64,000 bases of DNA from an uncultured Lachnospiraceae bacterium. GTDB lineage: Bacteria > Bacillota > Clostridia > Lachnospirales > Lachnospiraceae. Under the pieces are notes generated by a model that saw only the letters and a list, made by a program, of their open reading frames with translations, was not told the origin of the DNA and did no database searches. Position 1 is the first letter of the stretch. The number at the start of each line of letters is the position of its first letter. This document shows positions 24,483 to 34,700 of the stretch, in pieces. Location: NCBI GenBank assembly GCA_947166015.1, contig CAMVCQ010000001.1, forward strand, positions 1 through 64,000, given 5' to 3'. A program made the translations under genes and the position numbers.

Positions 24483-26324
24483 TCAAGCGAGTCCGGGATC
24501 TATCTCTGTTAAAAAACGGGATACGGTCGCAGTTTTGTTGTGCCTTTTTCGGACATAAGATAGGTGAAGTTTTTCCTTTGCGCGAGTCATGGCAACATAC
24601 AACATCCTTCTCTCTTCCTCTATCTCAGCCGGAAGAACAGCCTTCCTGTACGGGCAAACCTTGTCAACTATTGTAGGTATAAATACAACATCAAACTCAA
24701 GTCCTTTTGCTGAATGCATCGTCATAAGCTGGATCCCCGATGTCTTTTTTTCCTTGCTTCCCTGCTTTTCTCTCATCTGCTCTTCATAGCCGTCCACAAA
24801 AGAAAGCCACTCATATATGCTCGTCATTCCCGATGCTGACTCCGCTATCTCATCTGCAATCTCGATCCAGTCATCCGGTTTTACTCCGCTTTCTTTTGCC
24901 TTTTCTTTGAGATAATCATTGTATCCTATCTGATATCTGATATAATGAATAGCCGACATAGGTGTCATATTTTTCAATGCCAGTATGTCACTTTCAAATT
25001 CTTTTATCCTGTCTATCATCCAGTACTGATTGTTTTTGAAATAATAATTTCTGACTTCGCGCATATTTACAGTTCTACCGGTAAACGCTTTTCTGCTGAT
25101 ATATCTGACAGGTCTGTTTATGATCTTGAGATATGATTCCCTTGAATTATCCCCCAGCGCGATCTTTAAATATGTTATTATATCTCTGCCGACAAATGTT
25201 TTAAAAATGTTCGGCAATGACTCTTTCATCGAAAAATCATAACCATACTCCATAAGCTTTCCGGCTATGGTCCGCATCTGGATATTTGTTCGAAACAGAA
25301 CTGCGATCTGCTCCGGCTCAACCCCTACATCAAGGTATTGTTTTATCTGAGTACATATCTGCTCAGCCTCTGAGCGGAGGTCTGAATACGATCCTATATG
25401 GACTTTTTCTCCCTCTCCGTTGTATGATTTAATCTCTTTTTTGTATCTTTTTTTATTTGCAGAAATAAGCTTACCTGACGCAGATAATATCTGTGATGTT
25501 GATCTGTAATTCATATCGAGCAACACAGTTTTTGCATCCGGATACTGCTTTTTGAAACCAAGCATGATATCAGGTCTCGCACCGCGAAATCCATATATCG
25601 ACTGATCGTCATCACCCACTATAAAAATATTGTTTTCGGGCGCTGCAAGCATTTTTATATTTTCATACTGGAGTCTGTTTATATCCTGGAATTCATCGAT
25701 AAGGATGTATCTGTACATACTCTGCCATCCCTCTAAGATGTCTTTTCTCTGAGTCAGAAGATCGTATGTGTAGAGCACCATATCATCAAAATCAAGCGCT
25801 CTGTGAAAATGAAGTCTTTCCTGATAACCGTTGTAAATGCTTTTGAAAACTGATTCGGGACAGCTCGATGAATAGTAATTATCTATATCAATATGATCGC
25901 TTTTTATCCTTGATATTTCTTTCTCGACATCCTCCAAAAACTCCTGTTTATCCTCAACCTCATACCCCGTTTCGGCTATAGCCTCCCCGATCAGCCTGTA
26001 CTTCAGACTGTCGGTAACTATATCTTTGTTCTCGAACCGGTATGCTTTTTTTAGGATTCCGAAAAATATTGAGTGAAACGTCCCAAATGATACACCATGA
26101 TATTTGCCTTTACATAACGCAACAAACCTGTCTCGCATCTGAGACGCTGCCGCCCTCGAAAAAGTAACAACCAATATCTGTTCGGGCAAAACACCATACT
26201 CGGATATAAGGTTATATATCCTGTTTGTGATCACATATGTCTTGCCCGCTCCGGGTCCCGCAAGTACCATCATCGGGCCGTCGCCGTGATGTATCGCGTC
26301 GTATTGTGCCTTGCTTGTTTTCAT
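24483..26324 (-). CDS. UvrD/PcrA-type superfamily 1 DNA helicase
   Basis: 613 residues. Motifs in order: Q-motif and Walker A (LAGPGAGKTYVI), TFSRAAASQM, ILIDEFQDIN, GDDDQSIYGFRGA, MNYRST, LMTMHSAKGLEFDVVFIP and LYVAMTRAKEKLHLSY. These make a complete 3'-5' SF1A helicase. At 613 residues it lacks the C-terminal region of PcrA (about 720-750), including the RNA-polymerase-contacting Tudor domain, so it is a shorter paralog rather than pcrA itself. Its start codon directly abuts the gltX stop. Confidence 0.92.
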   Translation of the reverse strand: MKTSKAQYDAIHHGDGPMMVLAGPGAGKTYVITNRIYNLISEYGVLPEQILVVTFSRAAASQMRDRFVALCKGKYHGVSFGTFHSIFFGILKKAYRFENKDIVTDSLKYRLIGEAIAETGYEVEDKQEFLEDVEKEISRIKSDHIDIDNYYSSSCPESVFKSIYNGYQERLHFHRALDFDDMVLYTYDLLTQRKDILEGWQSMYRYILIDEFQDINRLQYENIKMLAAPENNIFIVGDDDQSIYGFRGARPDIMLGFKKQYPDAKTVLLDMNYRSTSQILSASGKLISANKKRYKKEIKSYNGEGEKVHIGSYSDLRSEAEQICTQIKQYLDVGVEPEQIAVLFRTNIQMRTIAGKLMEYGYDFSMKESLPNIFKTFVGRDIITYLKIALGDNSRESYLKIINRPVRYISRKAFTGRTVNMREVRNYYFKNNQYWMIDRIKEFESDILALKNMTPMSAIHYIRYQIGYNDYLKEKAKESGVKPDDWIEIADEIAESASGMTSIYEWLSFVDGYEEQMREKQGSKEKKTSGIQLMTMHSAKGLEFDVVFIPTIVDKVCPYRKAVLPAEIEEERRMLYVAMTRAKEKLHLSYVRKRHNKTATVSRFLTEIDPGLA

Positions 26325-27782
26325 CTATGAAAGCTTTTTGATACCTGTTTTTATCCTTTCTATCGACTCATCTTTTCCTAGTATTTCCATTATTTCATAC
26401 GCTCCGCCCGGTGTCATCTGCTTACCTGAAACAGCGGTACGAAGCGGCCAAAGTATCTGTCCGTTTTTGCACTCTTTTTTCTCGACATACGCTTTTACAA
26501 CAGCTTCCAAACTGTCATGATCGAAGCTTTCAAGCTTTTCAAGCTCGGGAAGTATCTCTGTCAATGCTTCCAAAGAATTCTCCGAATTTGTTTTCATTTT
26601 TTTGTGAGTATACATCTCGATATCATAATCAGGAAGCGCCTCAAAAAAGTCGATTTTTTCTGCGATATCGGTAAATACTTCTATCCTTGATTTAACCAGA
26701 TCGGCTATGTATTTTTTGTCGATATCGGATGATATAACCTTGTCAATCTCGGGAAGCGCATAGCTGTAATAACGCTCATCATCCATCGCTTTTATATACT
26801 CCCCATTCATCCAGCGAAGCTTATTTATATCAAATACTGCAGGGGATTTATTGATCCTTTTGTAATCAAATACTTTTACAAGCTCATCGAGGTTGTATAT
26901 CTCTCTGTCCTCAGCCGGACTCCACCCGAGAAGTGCCACATAATTCACTACTGCCTCCGGCAAAAATCCAAGCTCCATCAAATCCTCAAATGATGAAGCA
27001 CCTGATCTTTTTGACAGCTTTTTGTGGTTTTCGTCAGTGATGACAGGGCAGTGGATATATACCGGGATATCCCATCCAAACGCCTGGTAAAGACGGTTGT
27101 ATTTCGGTGCAGACGAGAGGTATTCGTTTCCTCTGACAACGTGAGTTATCCCCATCAAATGGTCGTCAACAACATTGGCAAAGTTGTATGTCGGATACCC
27201 GTCAGACTTGATAAGTACCATATCATCAAGCTCTGCATTTGGTGCAGTAATTGTACCGTAGATAACATCATCAAATGATGTCTCTCCTTCGGTTGGGTTG
27301 TTTTGCCTGATCACATACGGTATCCCCGATGCAAGCTTTTCTTCTACTTCTTCTTTGCTAAGTGACAGACAGTGTTTATCGTACTTTGCAACATCGTCAC
27401 CTTTTTCCTCTACCTGTCTGTGAAGTTCTTCAAGTCTTTCTTTTGTACAAAAACAATAGTATGCTTCGCCTTTATCTACAAGCTCTTTTGCATACTTCAT
27501 GTATATACCGGTCTTAACTCTCTCACTCTGCACATACGGTCCCACGCCACCGTCCTTGTCAGGTCCTTCGTCGTGAGATAGTCCCGCTTTTTGCATAGTT
27601 GAATTGATGATATCTATCGCACCCTCAACATATCTTTCCTGATCTGTATCCTCTATACGCAGCAAAAAATCACCGTTTTCATGCTTTGCGATCAAATACG
27701 CATACAATGCTGTTCTTAAGTTTCCCACATGCATTTTTCCGGTGGGACTCGGAGCAAATCTGGTTCTTATTTTAGTACTCAT
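26325..27782 (-). CDS. gltX: Glutamyl-tRNA synthetase
   Basis: 485 residues. The class I signature is [23 protein letters not shown] and the second signature is [19 protein letters not shown] and [15 protein letters not shown] are typical GluRS blocks, and the C-terminal anticodon-binding region is present. It charges tRNA-Glu, and probably tRNA-Gln, in organisms that use GatCAB. The 50-bp space before it has no T-box, so it is expressed from the operon promoter. Confidence 0.96.
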   Translation of the reverse strand: MSTKIRTRFAPSPTGKMHVGNLRTALYAYLIAKHENGDFLLRIEDTDQERYVEGAIDIINSTMQKAGLSHDEGPDKDGGVGPYVQSERVKTGIYMKYAKELVDKGEAYYCFCTKERLEELHRQVEEKGDDVAKYDKHCLSLSKEEVEEKLASGIPYVIRQNNPTEGETSFDDVIYGTITAPNAELDDMVLIKSDGYPTYNFANVVDDHLMGITHVVRGNEYLSSAPKYNRLYQAFGWDIPVYIHCPVITDENHKKLSKRSGASSFEDLMELGFLPEAVVNYVALLGWSPAEDREIYNLDELVKVFDYKRINKSPAVFDINKLRWMNGEYIKAMDDERYYSYALPEIDKVISSDIDKKYIADLVKSRIEVFTDIAEKIDFFEALPDYDIEMYTHKKMKTNSENSLEALTEILPELEKLESFDHDSLEAVVKAYVEKKECKNGQILWPLRTAVSGKQMTPGGAYEIMEILGKDESIERIKTGIKKLS

Positions 27783-27832
27783 TTTTTCAGCCTTTCAAGA
27801 ATATCTTTATCCAAAATTGAATTCTCTTTACA

Positions 27833-28450
27833 TCAGTCTTCCATAGCATCAAGGTAAGCCTTCAGACAGGTTACCGTGCCGTCGATACCGGATAGATCGC
27901 TTCGTATCGCAAGGTCATAATTAAGTACATTGTCCCAGCGTTCTCCGGCATGATATTTATAATAATTCGCCCTTGTTTTATCTTTTTTCAAAACAAGCTC
28001 AGCTGCCCTTGCCTGCGGCAACATATCTATTTCTATAGACCTTCTGATCCTGAAATCAACAGACGCAGAAATGAAAAGATTTACTATGTCATCTCTGTTT
28101 CTGAGGATATAGTCTGCGCATCTTCCTACTATGATACATGGACCGCTCTCGGCAAATTTTTTGATGACATTTGCCTGTGCAAGAAATATCCTGTCATCCA
28201 GTGATAAGCCCGCATATCCGATATCCTGCGTTGAAAATACGTTCATTCCCATTGCGATCGAATACAAAAGACTGTTGGTTGCTTTTTCCTCGGCTCTCTC
28301 AAACGCTGCCTCAGCAAAGCCTGTTTCTTTTGCAGCCTTTGAGATGATCTCGTTGTCATAGAACGGGATATCATAGCACTCGGCAAGCTTTTTTCCGATT
28401 TCTCTTCCGCCGCTTCCGTACTGTCTGTTGATAGTGATAATCTTGTTCAT
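27833..28450 (-). CDS. Cytidylate kinase-like family protein
   Basis: 205 residues beginning MNKIITINRQYGSGGREIGKKLAECYDIPFYDNEII, the P-loop start of the cytidylate kinase-like family. CIIVGRCADYIL and the RIRRSIEIDML region are also typical. These proteins are related to Cmk but are not the housekeeping enzyme, which has a different N-terminus and a distinct NMP-binding domain. The true phosphoryl acceptor is unknown. It lies 16 bp after the amidase gene and 50 bp before gltX. Confidence 0.85.
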   Translation of the reverse strand: MNKIITINRQYGSGGREIGKKLAECYDIPFYDNEIISKAAKETGFAEAAFERAEEKATNSLLYSIAMGMNVFSTQDIGYAGLSLDDRIFLAQANVIKKFAESGPCIIVGRCADYILRNRDDIVNLFISASVDFRIRRSIEIDMLPQARAAELVLKKDKTRANYYKYHAGERWDNVLNYDLAIRSDLSGIDGTVTCLKAYLDAMED

Positions 28451-28466
28451 ATAATCCCTCCCATAA

Positions 28467-29207
28467 TCATTTCAAAAATGAATCGATACCGTCTGCGATT
28501 CCTTTGACCATTTTTTTCTGATATGATTTTTTTTGCATCTTTCTGTCTTCACCGGGATTACTCATAAATCCCATTTCTATGATAGTGACGGGGACTTTTG
28601 CCCAATTGATGCCTGACATTGTATTGGTCTTCCAAACGCCTCTTGATCTCGCACCCGTCGCTTTGCAGAACTTTTTGATCACACACTTTGCAAGCTTTTG
28701 GCTTTTTTTGCGGTTTGATTTGGACATATAACTATTTTTGAGTGTCGGAGCGATGGTCATTGCACCAACCGCTGCCGAGCTGCTTGACGAATCGGCATGT
28801 ATCCTGATAAACGCATCAGCTTTTGCATCATTGGCTATTTTTGCACGCTTAGAATTTGAGATATTTACATTATTTTTTGTGCGTACCATCACAACCTTGT
28901 AACCGCGTTTAACAAGCTCTTTTTTCAGTTTTTTTGCTATTACAAGAGTAAGCTTATACTCGGGTACGTGCGTTACACAGCCGCTACATCCGCCGGTAAC
29001 TTTCATTTTTTTTGTCTTCGCACCGGGACCTATCGGCTCAAGCTTTGTGTTTGCGCGAGCCTGGTGACCGGCATCTATACAGATAACTTTTTTGTCTTCA
29101 TTCTCTTTTTGCGTCTTTGCAATACTTTTTGATGAATAAGTCGCCACTGACGACAACACCAGGGCAAACAAAAGACCACCGGCAAGTATCCTTTTCAGAT
29201 TTTTCAT
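28467..29207 (-). CDS. Secreted N-acetylmuramoyl-L-alanine amidase (Amidase_3)
   Basis: The ATG at 29205-29207 with GGAGGG just upstream gives 246 residues and exposes a signal peptide (KRILAGGLLFALVLSSVATYSS); an upstream in-frame start at 29294 would bury it. The zinc amidase motifs are VICIDAGHQ, EYKLTLVIAKKL, IRIHADSS and the late IIEMGFMSNPGED. It would cleave the bond between N-acetylmuramic acid and L-alanine in peptidoglycan. There is no recognisable cell-wall-binding repeat. Two cysteines in GGCSGCVTH form an unusual insertion near the active-site loop. It is the first gene of a six-gene operon ending in the ligase-like gene. Confidence 0.92.
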   Translation of the reverse strand: MKNLKRILAGGLLFALVLSSVATYSSKSIAKTQKENEDKKVICIDAGHQARANTKLEPIGPGAKTKKMKVTGGCSGCVTHVPEYKLTLVIAKKLKKELVKRGYKVVMVRTKNNVNISNSKRAKIANDAKADAFIRIHADSSSSSAAVGAMTIAPTLKNSYMSKSNRKKSQKLAKCVIKKFCKATGARSRGVWKTNTMSGINWAKVPVTIIEMGFMSNPGEDRKMQKKSYQKKMVKGIADGIDSFLK

Positions 29208-29312
29208 TTTTTCCCTCCGATTGAAGTGATCATCTGGTCTTTGACCTCGGCTCAGATTTGCGTAGAATACGAAACAGCGCAAAAAGCCGTCCAAAAATCA
29301 GCTTTACGTTAT

Positions 29313-29341
29313 ATGATAACATTTTTTTCTTGAATTTTCAA
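29313..29341 (-). promoter_or_regulatory. Promoter of the amidase operon
   Basis: TTGAAA (29336-29341), a 17-nt spacer and TATCAT (29313-29318) on the minus strand. Its -35 box abuts the -35 box of the divergent promoter, and together they form the palindrome TTGAATTTTCAA. Confidence 0.65.
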
Positions 29342-29358
29342 CTGTTTTCGTATATTAT
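29330..29358 (+). promoter_or_regulatory. Promoter of the divergent GT-C-like gene
   Basis: TTGAAT (29330-29335), a 17-nt spacer and TATTAT (29353-29358) on the plus strand, back to back with the amidase promoter. Confidence 0.6.
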
Positions 29359-29412
29359 AATACCGTGCTTATTCAGTGTGAAACGAATCCAAGTATCTTT
29401 TGGAGGATTAAT

Positions 29413-30702
29413 GTGAATACATTTACCGAAAAAATCAAAAAAATACCAACCGAGTACTATATCATCCTTTTGACCATACTTGGATGCATAGTCGTGGTTT
29501 ACTCATTTACGGGGCTTTGGCCGTGGAAAGAAAACCCATACAACTCGTATTCCCTTCAAGCTCAAGCGTGGCTTGACGGACATCTCGACCTGGGACAGGA
29601 CTATCCCTGGCTTGAGCTGGCTATATACGATGGGAAATATTTCGTGAGCTTCCCTCCTTTTCCAAGCTTTGTTTTGTTGCCATTCGCAATTCTTTTTAAG
29701 TCGGCAACGCCCGATCACTTCATCGCTCTTGCAGTAACCTGCATCGGTGCAATTTACGCCGCCAAAATATACAAAAAAGTATGCAAAAGCCTTCAAAGTA
29801 TCATATTCTTTGTGTTATTTTTGTTTCTCGCTTCCGGCTTTGTTTTCATCGGTATCAACGGATATGTATGGTTCATTGCGCAAAATATGTGCTTTACTCT
29901 GTCTTTGATGTCCATCTACTACGCACTCAAAGCCAAAGGTGGACTGAGCTTTTCACTTTGGGCGTGCGCTGTCGGCTGCAGACCAATGACCATCCTCTGG
30001 CTTCCGATACTTATAATGCTTGTTTACAGATCTGTTTACAGAGCATCAGCTGACGGCTCATACAAGCTGGATTTTGCAAAAAAAGTATCCTCATCTGAAG
30101 CACCTTTTATAAAAAAGGTAATCGCATTAATAAAAAACAGATGGTATTGGTGTGTTGGACCTGTTATTATCGCATCCGTTTATATGATATTAAATTACAA
30201 AAGATTTGGGAACATTTTTGAATTCGGACACAACTATTTGCCGGAATTTACAAGTTCAGACTCCGGACAGTTTAGTATTTCATATCTATGGGAGAATCTA
30301 AATAAATTGCTTCATTTTCCGGATATGAACCCTGAAAACGGAGCGATAGCATTCCCTAATGCAGAGGGCTTTGCTTTCTATATCGCAGCGCCTATTTTTC
30401 TTGTGATCATCGGTGTTTGGCTCTATGCCCTTTTGGGAAAAAGGAAGCACAGTACTGTTTTTTTGATCCTTGTTCCTATCATCACGGTTTGCCATGTAGT
30501 TTTCATATGTCTCCACAAAACTCTCGGAGGATGGGGTTTCGGAAACAGATATCTTTTGGACATCCTGCCGTGGCTGTATCTGTTTATGCTTGCATGGAAA
30601 CCCAAAAATGAAAGCTTTGTCAAATGGATCACGCCGGTTGCTGTTTTTGGTTGCGCACTCAATCTGATAGGGACAGTGGCTGTTTATAATTACTGGATAT
30701 AG
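29413..30702 (+). CDS. Polytopic membrane protein, GT-C glycosyltransferase-like
   Basis: The GTG at 29413 with GGAGG 6 nt upstream gives 429 residues; the longer frame from 29365 would start close to the transcription start without a site. About ten hydrophobic segments are visible. The first outer loop has LQAQAWLDGHLDLGQDYPWLELAIYDGKYFVSFPPFPSF. An acidic loop of this kind followed by aromatic/proline residues is usual in GT-C transferases that use polyprenyl-phosphate sugars. I do not recognise a named family with certainty, and the substrate is unknown. It is divergent from the cell-wall amidase operon and converges on the Uma2 gene with a 12-bp gap. Confidence 0.65.
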   Translation: MNTFTEKIKKIPTEYYIILLTILGCIVVVYSFTGLWPWKENPYNSYSLQAQAWLDGHLDLGQDYPWLELAIYDGKYFVSFPPFPSFVLLPFAILFKSATPDHFIALAVTCIGAIYAAKIYKKVCKSLQSIIFFVLFLFLASGFVFIGINGYVWFIAQNMCFTLSLMSIYYALKAKGGLSFSLWACAVGCRPMTILWLPILIMLVYRSVYRASADGSYKLDFAKKVSSSEAPFIKKVIALIKNRWYWCVGPVIIASVYMILNYKRFGNIFEFGHNYLPEFTSSDSGQFSISYLWENLNKLLHFPDMNPENGAIAFPNAEGFAFYIAAPIFLVIIGVWLYALLGKRKHSTVFLILVPIITVCHVVFICLHKTLGGWGFGNRYLLDILPWLYLFMLAWKPKNESFVKWITPVAVFGCALNLIGTVAVYNYWI

Positions 30703-30714
30703 ATTCCATTTTCT

Positions 30715-31587
30715 TTAATTAGTGATCAACTCCCAGTTATCATTATACATTTTTTTAATGTATTTGGGTACGGCGTCAAAATCTATAACAAGTTTTCCGT
30801 CATAGATAGCAACAGGGACTTTTTCACCAAACCGATACACTTTCATATCACAGTCGTTTTCAAAATCATAGACTGTGATTTTTGCATTTTGCGGATCTAC
30901 GATCCAGTATTCCCTTACATCAGCATCCGCATATTTTTGAAGCTTTTTTATCATATCCGTGCGACGGGTTGACGGCGATAATACCTCTACTATGAAATCA
31001 GGTCCTTCTGTGACATTATGATAGTTTACTTTTTCCTCATCACAAATGACAAAAACATCCGGCTGAACCATTGTTTTATCATCTTTGAATATATCAAGTC
31101 TCACATCCGTCGGTGCACAAAACGGAATACAATCACCATTATTGGACTGTATATAATTATAAATCTGATTAAAAATAAATCCAACCATGTGTTGATGAAC
31201 CGCGTTTGGCGCCGACATATCATAAAACACTCCATCTATAAGTTCAACTCTTCTGTCATCAGGCACGCGATAATAGTCTTCAACAGTATATGTACCCTGT
31301 CGTCGAAATGGCTCACTACTTCCCGGTTCAAAAGCAGGTTCTTGTGCCAGAGATTTGCCGTAATCAACCGCTGGCTCACCTATGCGCATCCCCCCGGGCT
31401 TTTGTATTATATGATCATAACGAATAAAAACCGTACTAAGCTGCCTCAGCGTGTCCTCTCGTGGTCTTTTGGTTACGCCACTAAATATTTTTTGAACCGT
31501 ACTCAACGGAACTTTTGTCCTGGCAGCTATTGTTTCACAACTAAGTCCCATTTCTTTTTTCGCTTTTTTCATTTCACTCAAATTCAT
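30715..31587 (-). CDS. HTH (XRE)-Uma2 fusion, putative PD-(D/E)XK nuclease-fold protein
   Basis: The ATG at 31585-31587 behind GGGAGGTGG gives 290 residues or so. Residues about 1-60 are an XRE-type helix-turn-helix (MGLSCETIAARTKVPLSTVQKIFSG). The rest is a Uma2 (DUF820) domain: RRVELIDGVFYDM, VQPDVFVICDE, PDFIVEVLSPSTRRTDMIKKLQKYADADVREYWIVDP. The D and ExLS...K pattern is that of the restriction-endonuclease fold. Uma2 proteins are common in cyanobacteria and some Firmicutes, and their role is not settled. The fused DNA-binding domain hints at sequence-guided action or self-regulation. It has its own promoter. Confidence 0.87.
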   Translation of the reverse strand: MNLSEMKKAKKEMGLSCETIAARTKVPLSTVQKIFSGVTKRPREDTLRQLSTVFIRYDHIIQKPGGMRIGEPAVDYGKSLAQEPAFEPGSSEPFRRQGTYTVEDYYRVPDDRRVELIDGVFYDMSAPNAVHQHMVGFIFNQIYNYIQSNNGDCIPFCAPTDVRLDIFKDDKTMVQPDVFVICDEEKVNYHNVTEGPDFIVEVLSPSTRRTDMIKKLQKYADADVREYWIVDPQNAKITVYDFENDCDMKVYRFGEKVPVAIYDGKLVIDFDAVPKYIKKMYNDNWELITN

Positions 31588-31622
31588 AGCGCGCCACCTC
31601 CCTCGTATCATTTCTAACCATA

Positions 31623-31651
31623 ATTTTACCGTTTTTATTCCGCATTGTCAA
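31623..31651 (-). promoter_or_regulatory. Promoter of the HTH-Uma2 gene
   Basis: TTGACA (31646-31651), a 17-nt spacer and TAAAAT (31623-31628) on the minus strand, about 36 nt before the start codon. Confidence 0.75.
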
Positions 31652-31671
31652 TATTCATTCCATATTTTTGC

Positions 31672-31706
31672 AAAAAAAAGAGAGCCGAAACAGTCTCCGG
31701 CTCTCT
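31672..31706 (-). terminator. Rho-independent terminator after carB
   Basis: AGAGAGCCG (31679-31687) pairs with CGGCTCTCT (31698-31706), and on the minus strand the stem runs into eight T residues (31672-31679). It ends carB transcription before the Uma2 promoter. Confidence 0.9.
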
Positions 31707-31786
31707 TACTGATTATTTCTGTATTTCCGATACAATCAATGAGAACTTATCGCTCTCAAAATCTACACTCACTTATCTCACTGACA

Positions 31787-34700
31787 TCATCTGACTATCA
31801 AACTATGCAACTGCTGTAGAGATCTCATCTCTCCGGTTCCATGCTCTTTTACATACTTGATTCCTTCAGCTGATGCTCTGGCTGCTGCCATAGTAGTCAG
31901 ATACGGAACTTTTGCTTTGATTGCTGCTTTTCTTAAGTATGAATCATCGTGAACGCTGTCTTTTCCGACAGGTGAATTGATGACTAATGCAACCTCTCCG
32001 TTTGTGATGATATCTTTTGTATTTGGTCTTCCTTCATATAGCTTTTTCACAAGTTCCGCAGGAATTCCTGCCTCAGTGATAAGCTCATATGTTTTTCCGG
32101 TAGCAACAATATCAAATCCCGCTTCATTGAATAGCTTTGCAACCTCTACAACTTCTTCTTTGTCCTTGCGGTTTACTGAGATAAGCACCTTGCCTGATAG
32201 CGGAAGCTTTGATCCAACTCCCTCCTGAGCCTTGAAGTATGCTTCTCCGTAGGAAGATGAAAGCCCCAAAACCTCTCCGGTAGATCTCATCTCAGGTCCA
32301 AGCAGAGGATCGACCTCCTGGAACATATTGAATGGGAACGCTGCTTCTTTCACACCATAATACGGTATCTCACCTTCTTTTAAGCTCTGGATAGGTGACG
32401 GCTTACCGGTTATCTCTGCGGTGATGATCTCAGTTGCAAGCGGTACCATACGGATATTGCAAACCTTTGATACAAGAGGAACTGTTCTTGATGCTCTCGG
32501 GTTTGCTTCCAAAACATACACAGTGTCGTTTTCTATAGCGTACTGCATATTCATAAGTCCCTGAACATGCATTTCTTCGGCTATTTTTCTCGTATACTCT
32601 TTGATTATCTTGACATTTTTCTCTGAAATATGTACTGACGGAAGGATGCACGCCGAATCTCCGGAATGAACTCCCGCGAGCTCTATATGCTCCATAACAG
32701 CAGGAACAAATGCATGTCCTCCGTCTGCGATAGCGTCTGCTTCGCACTCCATAGCGTGATTGAGGAACCTGTCGATAAGTATCGGTCTGTCAGGTGTCAC
32801 GCCAACTGCTGCGTTCATATACTCTTCCATAGCGTTGTCATCATATACGATTTCCATTCCACGACCTCCAAGGACGTAGGACGGACGCACCATAACAGGA
32901 TATCCGATCTTTTTTGCGATCTGTTTTGCTTCTTCTGCATCAACAGCCATTCCTGACTCAGGCATCGGTATGCCGAGCTTATCCATCATTGCTCTAAACT
33001 GATCTCTGTCCTCAGCAAGATCGATAACAGACGGTGATGTTCCAAGTATCTTGACTCCGTTTTTCTCAAGCTCTGCAGCGATATTTAACGGTGTCTGGCC
33101 ACCGAACTGTGCGATCACTCCAACAGGTTTCTCCTTGTGATAGATGCTGAGCACATCCTCTGTTGTGAGCGGCTCGAAATAAAGCTTATCAGATGTATCA
33201 TAGTCAGTTGATACCGTTTCAGGGTTGCAGTTTACTATGATGGTTTCAAATCCAAGTTTTTTGAGCGCCATCGCAGCGTGAACGCAACAATAATCAAACT
33301 CGATTCCCTGTCCAATACGGTTTGGTCCTCCGCCGAGGATCATTATTTTTTGTTTATCAGTATTTACAGGGTTTTTGTCCTCTGAATTATAAGTCGAATA
33401 ATAATAAGCGCTGTCCTCAGTTCCGCTTACATGAACGCCCTCCCAGGCTTCCTCCACACCAAGGGAAATCCTTTTGTTTCTGATATCCTCTTCGGGGATG
33501 TCGAGTATCTGGCTGAGGTATTTGTCTGAAAATCCATCTTTTTTGGCCTGTATGAGTTTATCGTCAGCTGGCATACTTCCTTTGCCTGCTATCAATGCTT
33601 CCTCTTCGTCGACAAGCTCTTTCATCTGCTCGATGAAATATTTTTTTACGTGTGTCAGATCGTGGATCTCATCTATGGTAGCACCCTTACGAAGTGCCTC
33701 ATACATCACAAAATGTCTCTCGCTCGATGGAGTGATAAGCTTTTTGAGCAATTCATCCTTTGAAAGCGTATCAAAATCTTTGGCGTGACCAAGTCCATAG
33801 CGTCCTGTCTCGAGACTTCTGATCGCCTTCTGAAATGCTTCTTTGTAGTTTTTTCCGATACTCATAACCTCGCCTACCGCACGCATCTGAGTACCGAGTT
33901 TGTCCTCGATCCCTTTGAATTTTTCAAATGCCCATCTGGCAAACTTGATAACAACATAGTCACCATCAGGATAATACTTATCAAGTGTTCCGTATTTTCC
34001 GCAAGGAATATCCTTGAGCGTAAGTCCCGTAGCAAGCATCGCCGATACAAGCGCGATCGGGAATCCCGTTGCTTTTGAAGCAAGAGCAGATGACCTTGAT
34101 GTACGGGGATTTATCTCTATAACTATGATCCTGTCTGAAACAGGGTCGTGTGCAAACTGAACATTGGTACCACCGATAACCTGAACGGCATCAACAATTT
34201 TGTACGCCTGCTCCTGAAGCTTTTTCTGTGTTTCCTCTGATATGGTGAGCATCGGTGCTGAACAGAAAGAATCACCTGTATGCACACCCATAGGGTCTAT
34301 GTTTTCGATGAAGCAAACTGTGATCTTGTTCCCTTCCGAGTCACGGACGACCTCAAGCTCAAGCTCCTCCCAACCAAGGATTGATTCTTCAACCAGAACC
34401 TGTCCCACAAGAGATGCCTGAAGTCCTCTTGCGCAGACAACCTGAAGCTCTTCCTTGTTGTATACGAGCCCGCCGCCGGCTCCACCCATAGTGTATGCCG
34501 GGCGAAGTACAACAGGGTATCCGAGATCATCGGCTATCTTTAATGCCTCATCAACGCTATATGCAACCTCACTTCTGGCCATCTCGATACCGAGACTGTC
34601 CATCGTGTGTTTAAACTCGATTCGATCCTCTCCTCGCTCGATAGCATCTACCTGGACACCTATTACCTCGACTCCGTATTTTTCGAGTATTCCTTTTTGA

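Noticed and set aside
27783..27832. Possible T-box before gltX
   Set aside because: The gap is only 50 bp and lacks the T-box sequence and specifier loop.
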